Below, piece after piece: positions 7,068 to 15,491 of a stretch of 40,828 nt of DNA. The notes below the pieces were generated by a model. That model saw nothing but the letters and a program-made list of their open reading frames with translations. It had not been told where the DNA came from and did not search any database. A program made the position numbers and the translations under genes. The stretch covers positions 1-40,828 of the forward strand of contig JBCDLI010000019.1 of assembly GCA_038745535.1 (NCBI GenBank). Reading direction: 5' to 3'. Numbering within the stretch: the first letter of the stretch is position 1; each line of letters starts with the position of its first letter. The DNA is from JBCDLI01 sp038745535 (GTDB lineage Bacteria > Pseudomonadota > Alphaproteobacteria > Rhizobiales > Rhizobiaceae).

Positions 7068-8488
7068 TCTTTGAGCACCCAGGTATCTTTGGTGCCACCG
7101 CCTTGCGATGAGTTGACGACAAGCGAACCCTCTTTCAACGCAACGCGCGTCAGGCCACCGGGCGTGATGTTGATCCGCGCGGGAGAAACAAGTGCGAATG
7201 GACGCAGATCAACGTGCCGGGGCGCTAGGCCCTTTTTGGTAAGGATTGGTACGGTGGAGAGCGCGAGCGTCGGCTGTGCGATGTAATTGCCGGGCCGCGC
7301 CTTGAGCTTTTTCGCAAAAGCGGCCCTTTCACGCTTAGAAGAGGCTGGACCCACAAGCATTCCATAACCGCCCGAGCCGTGAACCTCTTTTACCACCAGC
7401 TCTTCTAAATGCTCCAAAACATATTTGAGACTGTCGGGCTCTGAACATCTCCAAGTCGGCACGTTGTTCAAAAGTGCCTTCTCACCGGTGTAAAAGCGGA
7501 TGATGTCCGGCATGTATGAATAGAGCGCCTTATCATCGGCTATGCCGGTGCCCGGCGCGTTTGCAATCGTGACTGTGCCAGCGCGATAGGCGTCAAAAAT
7601 GCCAGGAACTCCCAGCATGCTTTCGCGATGAAAATTCAGCGGGTCCAAGAACTCGTCGTCAACACGGCGATAGATAACATCTACCGGAACGTATCCGCAG
7701 GTTGTTCGCATCGCTATGCGTCCGTCGATCAAGCGCAGGTCGGTGCCCTCAACCAATTCAGCGGCCATTTGATCGGCAAGAAATGCGTGCTCGTAATAGG
7801 CAGAATTATAGATGCCTGGGGTCAGAACCGCGATGATCGGCTTATCTTTACAGGCCGCAGGAAAGCACTCCGCCAGAGCCTGTCTCAGGTTTCTTGGGTA
7901 GTCGCCAACGCTGCGCACCTGTGTATCGGTGAACAGCTCCGGGAACATCTGGATCATCGTTTCCCGGTTTTCCAGCATGTAGGAGACACCGGAAGGCGTG
8001 CGTGCATTATCTTCAAGCACGTAAAACTCGTCGGGTCCGGTCCGCACAAGGTCCGTTCCGACGATATGGGTGTAAACGCCGCCAGGCGGATCAACACCGA
8101 TCATCTCCGGCAGGAACGCGTCATTATTTGCAATGAGCTCGGTCGGAATGATGCCAGCGCGAAGGATTTCCTGCCGATGATAGATGTCGCTTAGGAAAGC
8201 GTTCACCGCGCGAACGCGCTGCTCAATTCCGCGTTCCAATCGGGCCCATTCTCGCGCAGATATGATGCGCGGAACAATATCAAACGGGATCAGCCGTTCT
8301 TGCGCCTCATCGTCTCCATATACATTGAACGTAATGCCGACTTTGCGAAAGAAGCGTTCAGCGTCCTCAGACTTCTTTTTCAGGGTCTTGGCATCTTGGT
8401 CTGAAATCCAACCGTCGTAGGTGTTGTAGGGCGCACGCAGTTCGTTCGTGTCGCCATACATTTCATCGAATTGGTCTAGTCCCGCCAT
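7064..8488 (-). CDS. Circularly permuted ATP-grasp protein (COG2308, Anbu operon)
   Basis: 474 residues, a usual length for the family. Hallmarks are Pro-Phe-Asp-Ile-Val-Pro-Arg-Ile-Ile, Glu-Trp-Ala-Arg-Leu-Glu-Arg-Gly, Asn-Asp-Ala-Phe-Leu-Pro-Glu-Met-Ile-Gly-Val-Asp-Pro-Pro, Tyr-Val-Leu-Glu-Asp-Asn-Ala-Arg-Thr-Pro-Ser-Gly-Val-Ser-Tyr, Val-Lys-Glu-Val-His-Gly-Ser-Gly-Gly-Tyr-Gly-Met (nucleotide-binding glycine-rich loop) and a Val-Asp-Leu-Arg-Pro-Phe segment. ATP-grasp enzymes join a carboxylate to an amine through an acyl phosphate, so this is the likely ligase that builds an amide or peptide which the other three operon members modify or cut. It is the first gene; the 189-base gap to the divergent DCC gene holds the operon promoter, but I could not pick a -10/-35 or a strong ribosome site. 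Substrates are unknown. Confidence 0.92.
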   Translation of the reverse strand: MAGLDQFDEMYGDTNELRAPYNTYDGWISDQDAKTLKKKSEDAERFFRKVGITFNVYGDDEAQERLIPFDIVPRIISAREWARLERGIEQRVRAVNAFLSDIYHRQEILRAGIIPTELIANNDAFLPEMIGVDPPGGVYTHIVGTDLVRTGPDEFYVLEDNARTPSGVSYMLENRETMIQMFPELFTDTQVRSVGDYPRNLRQALAECFPAACKDKPIIAVLTPGIYNSAYYEHAFLADQMAAELVEGTDLRLIDGRIAMRTTCGYVPVDVIYRRVDDEFLDPLNFHRESMLGVPGIFDAYRAGTVTIANAPGTGIADDKALYSYMPDIIRFYTGEKALLNNVPTWRCSEPDSLKYVLEHLEELVVKEVHGSGGYGMLVGPASSKRERAAFAKKLKARPGNYIAQPTLALSTVPILTKKGLAPRHVDLRPFALVSPARINITPGGLTRVALKEGSLVVNSSQGGGTKDTWVLKE

Positions 8489-8677
8489 AGTTGAGCTTTT
8501 GCCGCTGCGTTACACAATTGCAATATTGGCGAGTGCGCGAAGTTTAAGCACTTTCAACATGACTGCATGAATTGTCAGAAAAAATTTACAGTGCGGAAAA
8601 ATATCGTTCGTCTGCTTGAAAGAATGGGGTCGCGATCAACACTTAGGTTTTACGGAGCCCATACCGGATGTCACGTC

Positions 8678-9142
8678 ATGCCGACCACAGTGCTTGAAAC
8701 AGTTAGACCGCAGGAAGAAGCGTACGTGGCAGACATCATTCCCGAGCACGTCCAAGCGCTGGTCGTTTTTGATAATGTTTGCGTCTTATGCAGCGGTTTT
8801 GTGCGGTTCGTGTCACGCTTTGACCGTGACCAGAAATTTCATCTCACATCTGCCCAAGGCGAACTCGGGCAAAAACTGTATCGGCGGCTCGGCTTACCGC
8901 TTGATGATTTCCAGACCAACCTCGTGATCGTGGATGGTACAGTTCATCAAAAAATGAATGCGTTTGCGACGGCGATGCGGGTTCTCGGTTTTCCATGGTC
9001 GATACTCTCGGTCGTCGATTGGCTGCCGAAGTTTGTTTCTGATCCGCTCTACGACCTGATCGCCAAAAACCGATATCACATATTTGGTCGCTATGAGGAG
9101 TGTCCGGTTCCCCCGCGCTCAGTACGCGACCGCATGCTCTGA
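8678..9142 (+). CDS. DCC-family thiol-disulfide oxidoreductase (DUF393)
   Basis: 154 residues from the ATG at 8678, chosen because the sequence upstream in the same frame is not family-like; no strong ribosome site decides the start. The domain begins Leu-Val-Val-Phe-Asp-Asn-Val-Cys-Val-Leu-Cys (Cys35 and Cys38), the Asp-x-x-Cys-x-x-Cys signature that names the DCC family, followed by Gly-Phe-Val-Arg-Phe-Val and Phe-His-Leu-Thr-Ser-Ala-Gln-Gly. The C-terminus has Asp-Leu-Ile-Ala-Lys-Asn-Arg-Tyr and Phe-Gly-Arg-Tyr-Glu-Glu-Cys, as in relatives. These proteins have a thioredoxin-like fold and are assumed to do thiol-disulfide exchange; no partner is known. The stop codon directly abuts the stop codon of the convergent KAS III gene. 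Confidence 0.85.
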   Translation: MPTTVLETVRPQEEAYVADIIPEHVQALVVFDNVCVLCSGFVRFVSRFDRDQKFHLTSAQGELGQKLYRRLGLPLDDFQTNLVIVDGTVHQKMNAFATAMRVLGFPWSILSVVDWLPKFVSDPLYDLIAKNRYHIFGRYEECPVPPRSVRDRML

Positions 9143-10261
9143 TCAGACACGCCTTATAATCACGCTACCAGCGGAATAGCCCGCGCCAAACGAACAGATT
9201 ACGCCGAGATCACCATTGCTAAGATCATCGCTGAATTGCGAAAATGCGATGATCGAACCGGCGGAAGACGTGTTTGCATATTCCTGCAAAATATTTGGCT
9301 GTTCGTGAGGCGCGGGCGTGCGTCCCAAAACTTTCGCACCGATGAGATCGTTCATCGACTTGTTCGCCTGGTGCAACCAAAGCCGGGCAATCTGATCAAC
9401 TTCAACGCTATGGTCGCTGAGATGGTCGCGAATGAGACGCGTCACCATCGGGACCACTTCCTTGAAGACCTTTCGGCCTTCCTGCTTGAAGAGCATCTCA
9501 CGCCGGTCTTTCATGTGGCCGTGACGGGTACGCCTCAAAAAGCCATTGTCGTTGCGAATATTGTTTGAGAACTCTGTCTGACATCGCGTTGAAATGATCT
9601 CAAAGCCCGCGGACGTGTCAGTCTTTTCCTCCAACAAAATGGCTGTGCAGACATCTCCGAAGATGAAATGACAGTCACGGTCACGCCATTCCAGATGCGC
9701 CGAACAGATCTCGGGATTGACGATGAGTATCGACTTCGCCGATCCGCTGCGGATCATATCGGCGGCAGCCTGAATGGCAAAAGTGGCCGACGAGCACGCG
9801 ACATTCATGTCGAAAGCAAAGCCCGTGATGCCGAGCGCTCTTTGCACTTCAATTGCAATCGCGGGATATGCACGTTCATGGTTGGAAGCGGCGCAAATCA
9901 CGGCATCAACCTCGTGGTGCTGCCGTCCAGCTTCTTCAAGCGCTTGCTTGGCCGCTGATAGCGCCATCTCCGCCATTAGGGACAGTTCATCTTTGGAGCG
10001 TGCGGGCAGCACCGGATGCATGATTTCCGTGTCCAAGACCCCGGATTTGTTCATCACATGACGGCGTTCAATGCCCGAAGCTTTGAAAATAAACTCTGCT
10101 GACGACAGTGGAACGGGGGCTATTTCGCCCGCTTCAATCGCGGCTGCGTTGGCCGTGTTTTCTCTCTCCGCCCACGCATTGAATGTCGCCACCAACTCAT
10201 CGTTCGTGACAACTTCTTCAGGCGTGAAAACGCCTGTTCCCGTTATTACCACGCCGGTCAT
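9143..10261 (-). CDS. Beta-ketoacyl-ACP synthase III family protein (long FabH-type)
   Basis: 372 residues; typical FabH has about 320, and the extra length sits mainly in an insertion after the first strand (about residues 25-55, Ala/Glu rich). The thiolase-fold catalytic triad is complete: Cys156 in Asn-Val-Ala-Cys-Ser-Ser-Ala-Thr, His297 in Leu-His-Gln-Ala-Asn, and Asn330 in Ala-Asn-Thr-Ser-Ser-Ala-Gly. The ATG at 10261 has a GGGGGAG ribosome site at 8-base spacing. The family condenses an acyl-CoA with malonyl-ACP (fatty-acid initiation) or makes related alkyl quinolone or polyketide-type products. With no acyl carrier protein or other fab gene nearby, I cannot say which. The SLC13 transporter gene lies just upstream (24 bases) on the same strand, so the two may be cotranscribed. 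Confidence 0.9.
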   Translation of the reverse strand: MTGVVITGTGVFTPEEVVTNDELVATFNAWAERENTANAAAIEAGEIAPVPLSSAEFIFKASGIERRHVMNKSGVLDTEIMHPVLPARSKDELSLMAEMALSAAKQALEEAGRQHHEVDAVICAASNHERAYPAIAIEVQRALGITGFAFDMNVACSSATFAIQAAADMIRSGSAKSILIVNPEICSAHLEWRDRDCHFIFGDVCTAILLEEKTDTSAGFEIISTRCQTEFSNNIRNDNGFLRRTRHGHMKDRREMLFKQEGRKVFKEVVPMVTRLIRDHLSDHSVEVDQIARLWLHQANKSMNDLIGAKVLGRTPAPHEQPNILQEYANTSSAGSIIAFSQFSDDLSNGDLGVICSFGAGYSAGSVIIRRV

Positions 10262-10285
10262 CTGTGATGCTCCCCCGAGCTAAGA

Positions 10286-12052
10286 TCAGATAGGCCAAAC
10301 CCAGAGAATTACCGGCGTGGCCACGATCAAGACGATGATTTCTAGGGCAAGGCCCATACGCCAGTAGTCGCCGAATTGATACCCGCCGGGTCCCATGATG
10401 ATCGTGTTGTTCTTGTGGCCGATGGGGGTCAGAAACGCGCAAGATGCCGCGACGGCGACGGCCATCAAGAACGGGTCTGGATTAGCGTCGAGAGACTGTG
10501 CGATCTCAACTGCTATCGGTGATGCGATAAGGGCCGTGGCGACATTATTCAAAAAGTCAGAGAGCGTCATGGTTACGGTCATCAGCACGAACAGGATAAC
10601 CCATACCGGAAGTCCCTCAGTCTGTGATAATATCGCATCTGCAATAAGCTGCGTTCCACCGGAAGCTTCCAAAGCTGAAGACAGGGGAATAAGACACGCG
10701 AGCAGCACAATCACTTTCCACTCGATGAGCGTGTAAACGTCACTTCCGCCAATGAGACCCAACGCGATATAAGCGATCACAACGAGACCCAGAGATATGG
10801 TCAGAGGTGTAATACCCAAAGCGGCCAAGGTGATCGCAGCGGCGAACGCCGCTATTGCTCCAATCGCTTTGCGCCGTTGAATGAGTTCGGTTTTGCGGTC
10901 GGCAATTGGCCATACGCCCAACCAATTGGCGACCTGCTCCATGCGGTCGTCAGGTCCCAGAAGCAGCAACACGTCGCCCGTCTTTACAGTAGTCTTGCGC
11001 ACCCTTTCACGGGTTCGACGACCCTGTCGTGAAATTCCGAGCAAGGTGATTCCGTGGCGATAGAGCAGACGCAGGTCCATTGCACTTCGGCCTGCGATAC
11101 GCGCGGTCTCAGGCACGACGGCTTCGATCAAGCTCAAGTTCTGCCCGCGTAAGCCGCCGTGTTTTTCCGCGCCAGCAAAGTCCAGATCAGCTGCACCCAT
11201 GAAAGCTTCAATGTCCTTGGGTTCGCCCTCCAGAACCAGATAGTCGCCTTTTCGAAGTTCTTCGCTTCGTGCAAATCCCGCGAGGCGTTTACCGCGCCTG
11301 ACAAGGCCCAAAATGGTGACATCGTTTTCACCCGCCTCGTCGAAGAGATCGCGAACCTGCGCACCGATGTGTTTGCTGTCCTTGGCTACCCGGGCTTCGG
11401 CCACGTAGAGACCCGCATCGCCTTCGAGGCTATCGGCCTTGCCGCGATCGGGCAGCAGTCGCCAGCCCACCAGTGCGACATATAAAATACCGACCAGCGC
11501 GACAGTGAGACCGACCGGCGTGAAATCAAACATGGAGAACGATTCGCCCAGCGCTTCGCCGCGATATTCTGCAACCACAATGTTGGGCGGCGTCCCAATA
11601 ACGGTAATCATGCCACCGAGAATGGTCGCAAATGACAACGGCATGAGCGATAGAGAAATGGCACGCTTCGCTTTTCGCGCGACGTCGAGATCAATCGACA
11701 TTAAAAGCGCAAGCGCGGCCACATTATTGATGATCGCAGAAAGCCCCGCGCCAATCAGAGACATCAAGCCAATATGGGTAGAAAGCGGTCGTTCAGGATC
11801 TACGGCGAAGCGGGCGATTAATTCAATCGCGCCGGAATTGAACAGCCCGCGCGAAACGAGAAGCACCAGCGCGATGATGACGACGGCAGGATGGCCAAAC
11901 CCTGAAAAAGCGTCACCCGCCTCCACCAGCCCGGCTAAAACCGCAACCATCAGGGCGGCAAACGCCACGACATCGTACCGAATTTTGCCCCAGATCAGCA
12001 GCCCGAAAACCACGCCAAAGAGGCCGAAAAGAAAAATTTGGTCGGTTGTCAA
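10286..12052 (-). CDS. SLC13-family permease with two TrkA-C (RCK_C) domains
   Basis: 588 residues. The start is a TTG at 12052 with a strong GGAGGAG ribosome site 7 bases upstream; no ATG gives a comparable start. About five N-terminal membrane segments include the family motifs Ile-Ile-Asn-Asn-Val-Ala-Ala and Ile-Gly-Thr-Pro-Pro-Asn-Ile-Val. Two soluble TrkA-C-type domains follow (about residues 205-290 and 300-385, with Leu-Val-Leu-Glu-Gly-Glu and Val-Leu-Leu-Leu-Leu-Gly-Pro), then further helices including a second Asn-Asn-Val-Ala-Thr-Ala motif and Ile-Gly-His-Lys-Asn-Asn. This is the SAC1/CysT-like subgroup, sodium-coupled carriers of sulfate, dicarboxylates or similar anions; the substrate is not readable. 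It is located in the inner membrane with the regulatory domains in the cytosol. Confidence 0.9.
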   Translation of the reverse strand: MTTDQIFLFGLFGVVFGLLIWGKIRYDVVAFAALMVAVLAGLVEAGDAFSGFGHPAVVIIALVLLVSRGLFNSGAIELIARFAVDPERPLSTHIGLMSLIGAGLSAIINNVAALALLMSIDLDVARKAKRAISLSLMPLSFATILGGMITVIGTPPNIVVAEYRGEALGESFSMFDFTPVGLTVALVGILYVALVGWRLLPDRGKADSLEGDAGLYVAEARVAKDSKHIGAQVRDLFDEAGENDVTILGLVRRGKRLAGFARSEELRKGDYLVLEGEPKDIEAFMGAADLDFAGAEKHGGLRGQNLSLIEAVVPETARIAGRSAMDLRLLYRHGITLLGISRQGRRTRERVRKTTVKTGDVLLLLGPDDRMEQVANWLGVWPIADRKTELIQRRKAIGAIAAFAAAITLAALGITPLTISLGLVVIAYIALGLIGGSDVYTLIEWKVIVLLACLIPLSSALEASGGTQLIADAILSQTEGLPVWVILFVLMTVTMTLSDFLNNVATALIASPIAVEIAQSLDANPDPFLMAVAVAASCAFLTPIGHKNNTIIMGPGGYQFGDYWRMGLALEIIVLIVATPVILWVWPI

Positions 12053-12118
12053 AGGCGGTCTCCTCCGCGTTAGCTAAAGAGCGCCCCAGAGAAGATCAAT
12101 CGTTGGTGATGTTCACCG

Positions 12119-12334
12119 CTAGCCTTTTTCGGATGAATTTTTAACACCAAGCTGCATCGATACGTACCCGGCGAAATACGGCGTAGCGAAGAGAGCCATG
12201 ACGCTGACCAAGAGCCAAACGTTACCGAGAATGGTCATCGCGCCCGGCAACATCATTTCCACGGGTAGCAACAGAATATACATCGCGCCAAAAGCCAGCG
12301 CGAAACCGATGATGAAAGATAGAACTTTTTTCAT
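12119..12334 (-). CDS. Small two-helix membrane protein, unknown function
   Basis: 71 residues. The ATG at 12334 follows a GGAGG ribosome site at 5-base spacing. Two hydrophobic stretches (about residues 4-25 and 35-58) separated by a Pro-Gly turn suggest an inner-membrane hairpin protein with a short polar tail ending Lys-Asn-Ser-Ser-Glu-Lys-Gly. I do not recognise the family. It lies between the SLC13 gene (67 bases downstream) and the PuuB-like gene (51 bases upstream), same strand, so it may be part of a longer transcript. The good ribosome site and hydrophobic pattern support it as real coding sequence. Confidence 0.6.
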   Translation of the reverse strand: MKKVLSFIIGFALAFGAMYILLLPVEMMLPGAMTILGNVWLLVSVMALFATPYFAGYVSMQLGVKNSSEKG

Positions 12335-12384
12335 TGGAACCTCCAAGCAATATCAAACGCCGCACCATCGCTTGTGTTCCATCT

Positions 12385-13689
12385 TCAAAGCCGGTCGAGC
12401 ATCGCGTACCAACTAAGCGCAAGTGTCAAAAGCGGTTTGCGAAATGTTCGCCCACCCGGAAATGCAGGGACATTCAGCTCTTTAAACAAGTGCAATCGAT
12501 CCCGGTTTCCGCACACGGCTTCGGCCCACATTTTACCAGTGAAATTGGAAAGCATGACGCCGTGGCCCGAATATCCCCCGATGCCGGTGACGCCCGGACC
12601 GAGTTCTCGCACGAAAGGCTCACGCGGCAGTGTAATCCCCACATAGCCGCCCCAAGCGTGGGTGATCGGCACATCGCGCAGTTGGGGATAGACCTCTGCC
12701 ATTTGGCGGCGAATGCCGGCTTCCATGTCTGCGGGACGGTCGCCGCTGTAGATCTCGCGGCCGCCGAAGAGCATTTGCCCCTGTTTGCTTCGGCGGAAAT
12801 ACCGGACCACAAACCGGCTGTCATCGACGCTTTCGCGACCGGGCAAAACGTCGTCAGCCAGATCGTCAAGGGGCGGTGTTGCGCCGATAAATGATCCAAT
12901 CGGCATGACGTGAGATGCCATCTCACGGGAGAGCTTTTCATCCCCGTAGGCGTTCACCGCTGTCAGTACGCGGTCCGCTGTAATGGTGCCCATATCCGTT
13001 TCGATGAGCACCTTTCTACCCTTGTGTCGGATTGCAATTACCCGCGTATTCTCAAACAGCGATGCGCCCAAAGATGCTGCGACCTGAGCCGTTCCGACAA
13101 TGAGTTTCAGCGGGTGAATATGCCCGGTCCCCGCATCATAAACAGCGCAATGATAACGATCACTGCCAAGGCGTTCTTCGGTCTCAGTGCGGTCCAGAAA
13201 CGTCATTTCAGTGTATCCGAACCGATCCGCGCAAAGGTCTACGTGTTCGCGATATTCGTCCACATATCGTTTTTTGTGCGCGACCGAGAGGTGACCGACC
13301 GTGTAGTCCATGTCGATGCCGTGCTGCGCGGTAAACTCCAGCAGATGCGCTTTGGCTTCTTCTGCCAGATCGAACAGCGCTTTTGCCCGTTGGAAGCCGT
13401 ATTTCTCTTCTTGCTCCTGTGGCCAGTGCCGTTGTCCCGTATTTAACTGACCTCCGTTGCGGCCGGACGCACCATCACCAAACCGTGCGCCATCGACAAC
13501 GATCACCGACGCGCCAAGCTTTGCTGCCTCAACAGCAGCGCTCAGCCCCGTGAAGCCGCCGCCGATGATGCAGACATCGCAGGTCTTTGAGCCATTGAGT
13601 TGAGGGTAGTGTGGACGATCTCCAACCGTTGCCTCGTACCATGAATGGCCGGGCGAGATTGCACTGGTGTGAACGGTAGGATCAGACAT
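12385..13689 (-). CDS. puuB: FAD-dependent oxidoreductase, gamma-glutamylputrescine oxidase type
   Basis: 434 residues, the usual size of PuuB-like DAO-fold flavoproteins. Asp-Val-Cys-Ile-Ile-Gly-Gly-Gly-Phe-Thr-Gly-Leu-Ser at about residues 38-50 is the FAD-binding GxGxxG, preceded by the Trp-Tyr-Glu-Ala-Thr-Val motif of this subfamily. Gly-Ala-Ser-Gly-Arg-Asn-Gly-Gly-Gln follows and matches PuuB and related amine oxidases. The C-terminal Trp-Gly-Gly-Tyr-Val-Gly-Ile-Thr and Gly-Tyr-Ser-Gly-His-Gly-Val elements close the FAD site. It should oxidise gamma-glutamylputrescine (or a similar gamma-glutamylated amine) to an aldehyde, ammonia and peroxide. Its start overlaps the end of the glutamine-synthetase-like gene by 8 bases, so the ligase and oxidase steps are translationally coupled. 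The exact substrate is inferred from that neighbour. Confidence 0.85.
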   Translation of the reverse strand: MSDPTVHTSAISPGHSWYEATVGDRPHYPQLNGSKTCDVCIIGGGFTGLSAAVEAAKLGASVIVVDGARFGDGASGRNGGQLNTGQRHWPQEQEEKYGFQRAKALFDLAEEAKAHLLEFTAQHGIDMDYTVGHLSVAHKKRYVDEYREHVDLCADRFGYTEMTFLDRTETEERLGSDRYHCAVYDAGTGHIHPLKLIVGTAQVAASLGASLFENTRVIAIRHKGRKVLIETDMGTITADRVLTAVNAYGDEKLSREMASHVMPIGSFIGATPPLDDLADDVLPGRESVDDSRFVVRYFRRSKQGQMLFGGREIYSGDRPADMEAGIRRQMAEVYPQLRDVPITHAWGGYVGITLPREPFVRELGPGVTGIGGYSGHGVMLSNFTGKMWAEAVCGNRDRLHLFKELNVPAFPGGRTFRKPLLTLALSWYAMLDRL

Positions 13690-15106
13690 TCAACAAAAGG
13701 AATTCCCGTTCCCACGGGCTGATCACCTGCATGAATGTCTCAAACTCGCCGCGCTTCACGCCCGCAAAATTTGCGACGAACTCGGTGCCAAGAAGATCGT
13801 GAAACGCGGTCTCTTCCTCGAATTGTGACACCGCACTCAGCAGACCCCGCGGTAGGCTGATTTCGCCTTCATTTGCGGTGCTCTGCGTCGGGTCGGTTGG
13901 CACCAGATCGTGGACCATGCCGAGATATCCGCAAGCAAGCGATGCCGCGAGCGCCAGATACGGATTTGTGTCCGCCCCGGGCAGGCGGTTCTCCACGCGG
14001 CGGGCGACGGGGTCAGAATTGGGAATGCGCAGCGCTGTTGTGCGGTTGTCGTAGCCCCATTCCGTATTCACCGGTGCGGCAGCATCCGGTGTTAGGCGTC
14101 TGTAGGAGTTCACGTAGGGCGCCATCATCACCAGCGCCTTCGGTAGATAGTGTTGCATACCGCCGATAAAGGAACGGAATAGCGGCGTCTCTGCGCCGTC
14201 GTCGGTCGTGAAAATATTCCCACCGCTTTGCGCACCAACCACCGACTGGTGCACGTGCATCGCATTGCCCGGACGGTTCTGCATCGGCTTCGCCATGAAC
14301 GTCGCATACATTTCGTGTTTGAGTGCGGCTTCTCGGATTGTTCGCTTGATCAAAAAGACCTGATCTGCCAACTCGACTGGATCGCCGTGGCGCAAATTGA
14401 TTTCAAGTTGCGACGGGCCTTCCTCGTGAATGAGTGTATCGATCTCCAGGCCCTGCATCTCGCAGAAGTGGTAGATGTCGTCGATGAGTTCGTCGAACTC
14501 GTTTATACCGGCGATCGAATAGGACTGTCCGCCCGCAAGGGGTCTCCCGGAGCGGCCAATTGGTACCTGAAGCGGAATGTTTGGATCGTTGTTAACCGCG
14601 ACGAGATAGAACTCGATTTCGGGCGCCACGACCGGTTTCCAGCCCTTTTCTGCGTATGCGGCGACAACGCGTTTGAGCACTTGTCGTGGAGACACGGCAG
14701 CCGGTTCACCGTCCTGATATCGCAAGTCACAGATGACCTGCGCGGTTGGATCGGTTTCCCATGGAACGACAGAAAGCGTGGAGAGATCAGGTACAAGTTT
14801 CAGATCGCCGTCGTGCGGATCATAGCGAAAGTCTCCTGTCTCATCAGGATACTCACCCGAGACCGTTTGGCGGAAAAGAGCCGATGGCAAAGCAAGCGAC
14901 GTGTTCGACGTAAATTTCGAGCTCGGCATCATCTTGCCGCGCGGCACGCCCGCAAGGTCCGGTGTTATACACTCAATGTCTTCGATATTGCGCATCGCCA
15001 GCCACGGACCAGCTTGCTCCCAATCGGAAACGCCGCGAAAGCTCTTAAGAAACTCATCCACCGGCATTCGCGGCGCATTTTGACGATCTGCTAGCTTGGA
15101 GCCCAT
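13682..15106 (-). CDS. puuA: Glutamine synthetase family protein, gamma-glutamylputrescine synthetase (PuuA) type
   Basis: 474 residues from the ATG at 15106; an upstream in-frame extension is possible but has no support, and no strong ribosome site is visible. The GS fold is clear: Ile-Thr-Pro-Asp-Leu-Ala-Gly-Val-Pro-Arg-Gly-Lys near the start, Glu-Ile-Glu-Phe-Tyr-Leu, Glu-Gly-Pro-Ser-Gln-Leu-Glu-Ile-Asn-Leu (metal glutamates), Ala-Thr-Phe-Met-Ala-Lys-Pro, His-Val-His-Gln-Ser (nucleotide/Glu site), Asn-Ser-Tyr-Arg-Arg-Leu, and Asn-Arg-Leu-Pro-Gly-Ala-Asp-Thr-Asn-Pro-Tyr. The last blocks fit PuuA rather than GlnA. It would ligate glutamate to putrescine or another amine with ATP. The pairing with PuuB directly downstream supports this. 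A different GS-like enzyme is encoded divergently at 15676. Confidence 0.85.
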   Translation of the reverse strand: MGSKLADRQNAPRMPVDEFLKSFRGVSDWEQAGPWLAMRNIEDIECITPDLAGVPRGKMMPSSKFTSNTSLALPSALFRQTVSGEYPDETGDFRYDPHDGDLKLVPDLSTLSVVPWETDPTAQVICDLRYQDGEPAAVSPRQVLKRVVAAYAEKGWKPVVAPEIEFYLVAVNNDPNIPLQVPIGRSGRPLAGGQSYSIAGINEFDELIDDIYHFCEMQGLEIDTLIHEEGPSQLEINLRHGDPVELADQVFLIKRTIREAALKHEMYATFMAKPMQNRPGNAMHVHQSVVGAQSGGNIFTTDDGAETPLFRSFIGGMQHYLPKALVMMAPYVNSYRRLTPDAAAPVNTEWGYDNRTTALRIPNSDPVARRVENRLPGADTNPYLALAASLACGYLGMVHDLVPTDPTQSTANEGEISLPRGLLSAVSQFEEETAFHDLLGTEFVANFAGVKRGEFETFMQVISPWEREFLLLNV

Positions 15107-15190
15107 GGGGAAGTGTTGCTTTGGTTGCGTGGATACCAAAACACTATCACGCTGGTTTGACCGCAAAAAGAGCTTTTGCATGTGCTGCAG

Positions 15191-15220
15191 AAACGAAAAA
15201 AGCGGCCCTCAGGCCGCTTC
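15191..15220 (-). terminator. Rho-independent terminator after the 82-residue protein gene
   Basis: On the minus strand an 8-bp stem AAGCGGCC / GGCCGCTT (15200-15207 with 15212-15219) closes on a TGAG loop and runs into six T. It lies 23 bases downstream of the stop at 15243 and separates that gene from the puuA-like gene further downstream. Confidence 0.85.
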
Positions 15221-15242
15221 CGTATCCGATTGTCGAGTGCAA

Positions 15243-15491
15243 TTACTTGCCCTGCTTCACAATCACCGGGATCAGCAGATCACCCCAATTGCCGTCGCCG
15301 CCGTGGTGACGTGCCGAACGCACCAATTCCACGGATACACCGGCTTCCACCGCCTTCATGACCGACTGGTTCAACCGGTGTAGGTCGTTGGCCAGCATGC
15401 GGATTGCCGCCTGCTCATCGCCATCCATTGAGGAGGATTGCTCCTCCGCGCGTTCCTTAACGCCCGTCTTGGGCCGTTCGTGAACTGCCAT
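15243..15491 (-). CDS. Small cytosolic protein, unknown function
   Basis: 82 residues, Met-Ala-Val-His-Glu-Arg-Pro-Lys at the start. I chose the ATG at 15491 because the GGAG ribosome site is 8 bases upstream of it; another ATG two codons earlier is too close to the site. The N-terminal half is polar and charged (Lys-Glu-Arg-Ala-Glu-Glu), followed by a helix with heptad-like spacing (Ala-Ala-Ile-Arg-Met-Leu-Ala-Asn-Asp-Leu-His-Arg-Leu-Asn) and a His-His-Gly-Gly-Asp-Gly-Asn-Trp-Gly-Asp turn near the C-terminus. No signal peptide or membrane helix is seen. I do not recognise the family. It has its own terminator and lies between two glutamine-synthetase-like genes, facing away from the plus-strand one. 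Confidence 0.6.
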   Translation of the reverse strand: MAVHERPKTGVKERAEEQSSSMDGDEQAAIRMLANDLHRLNQSVMKAVEAGVSVELVRSARHHGGDGNWGDLLIPVIVKQGK

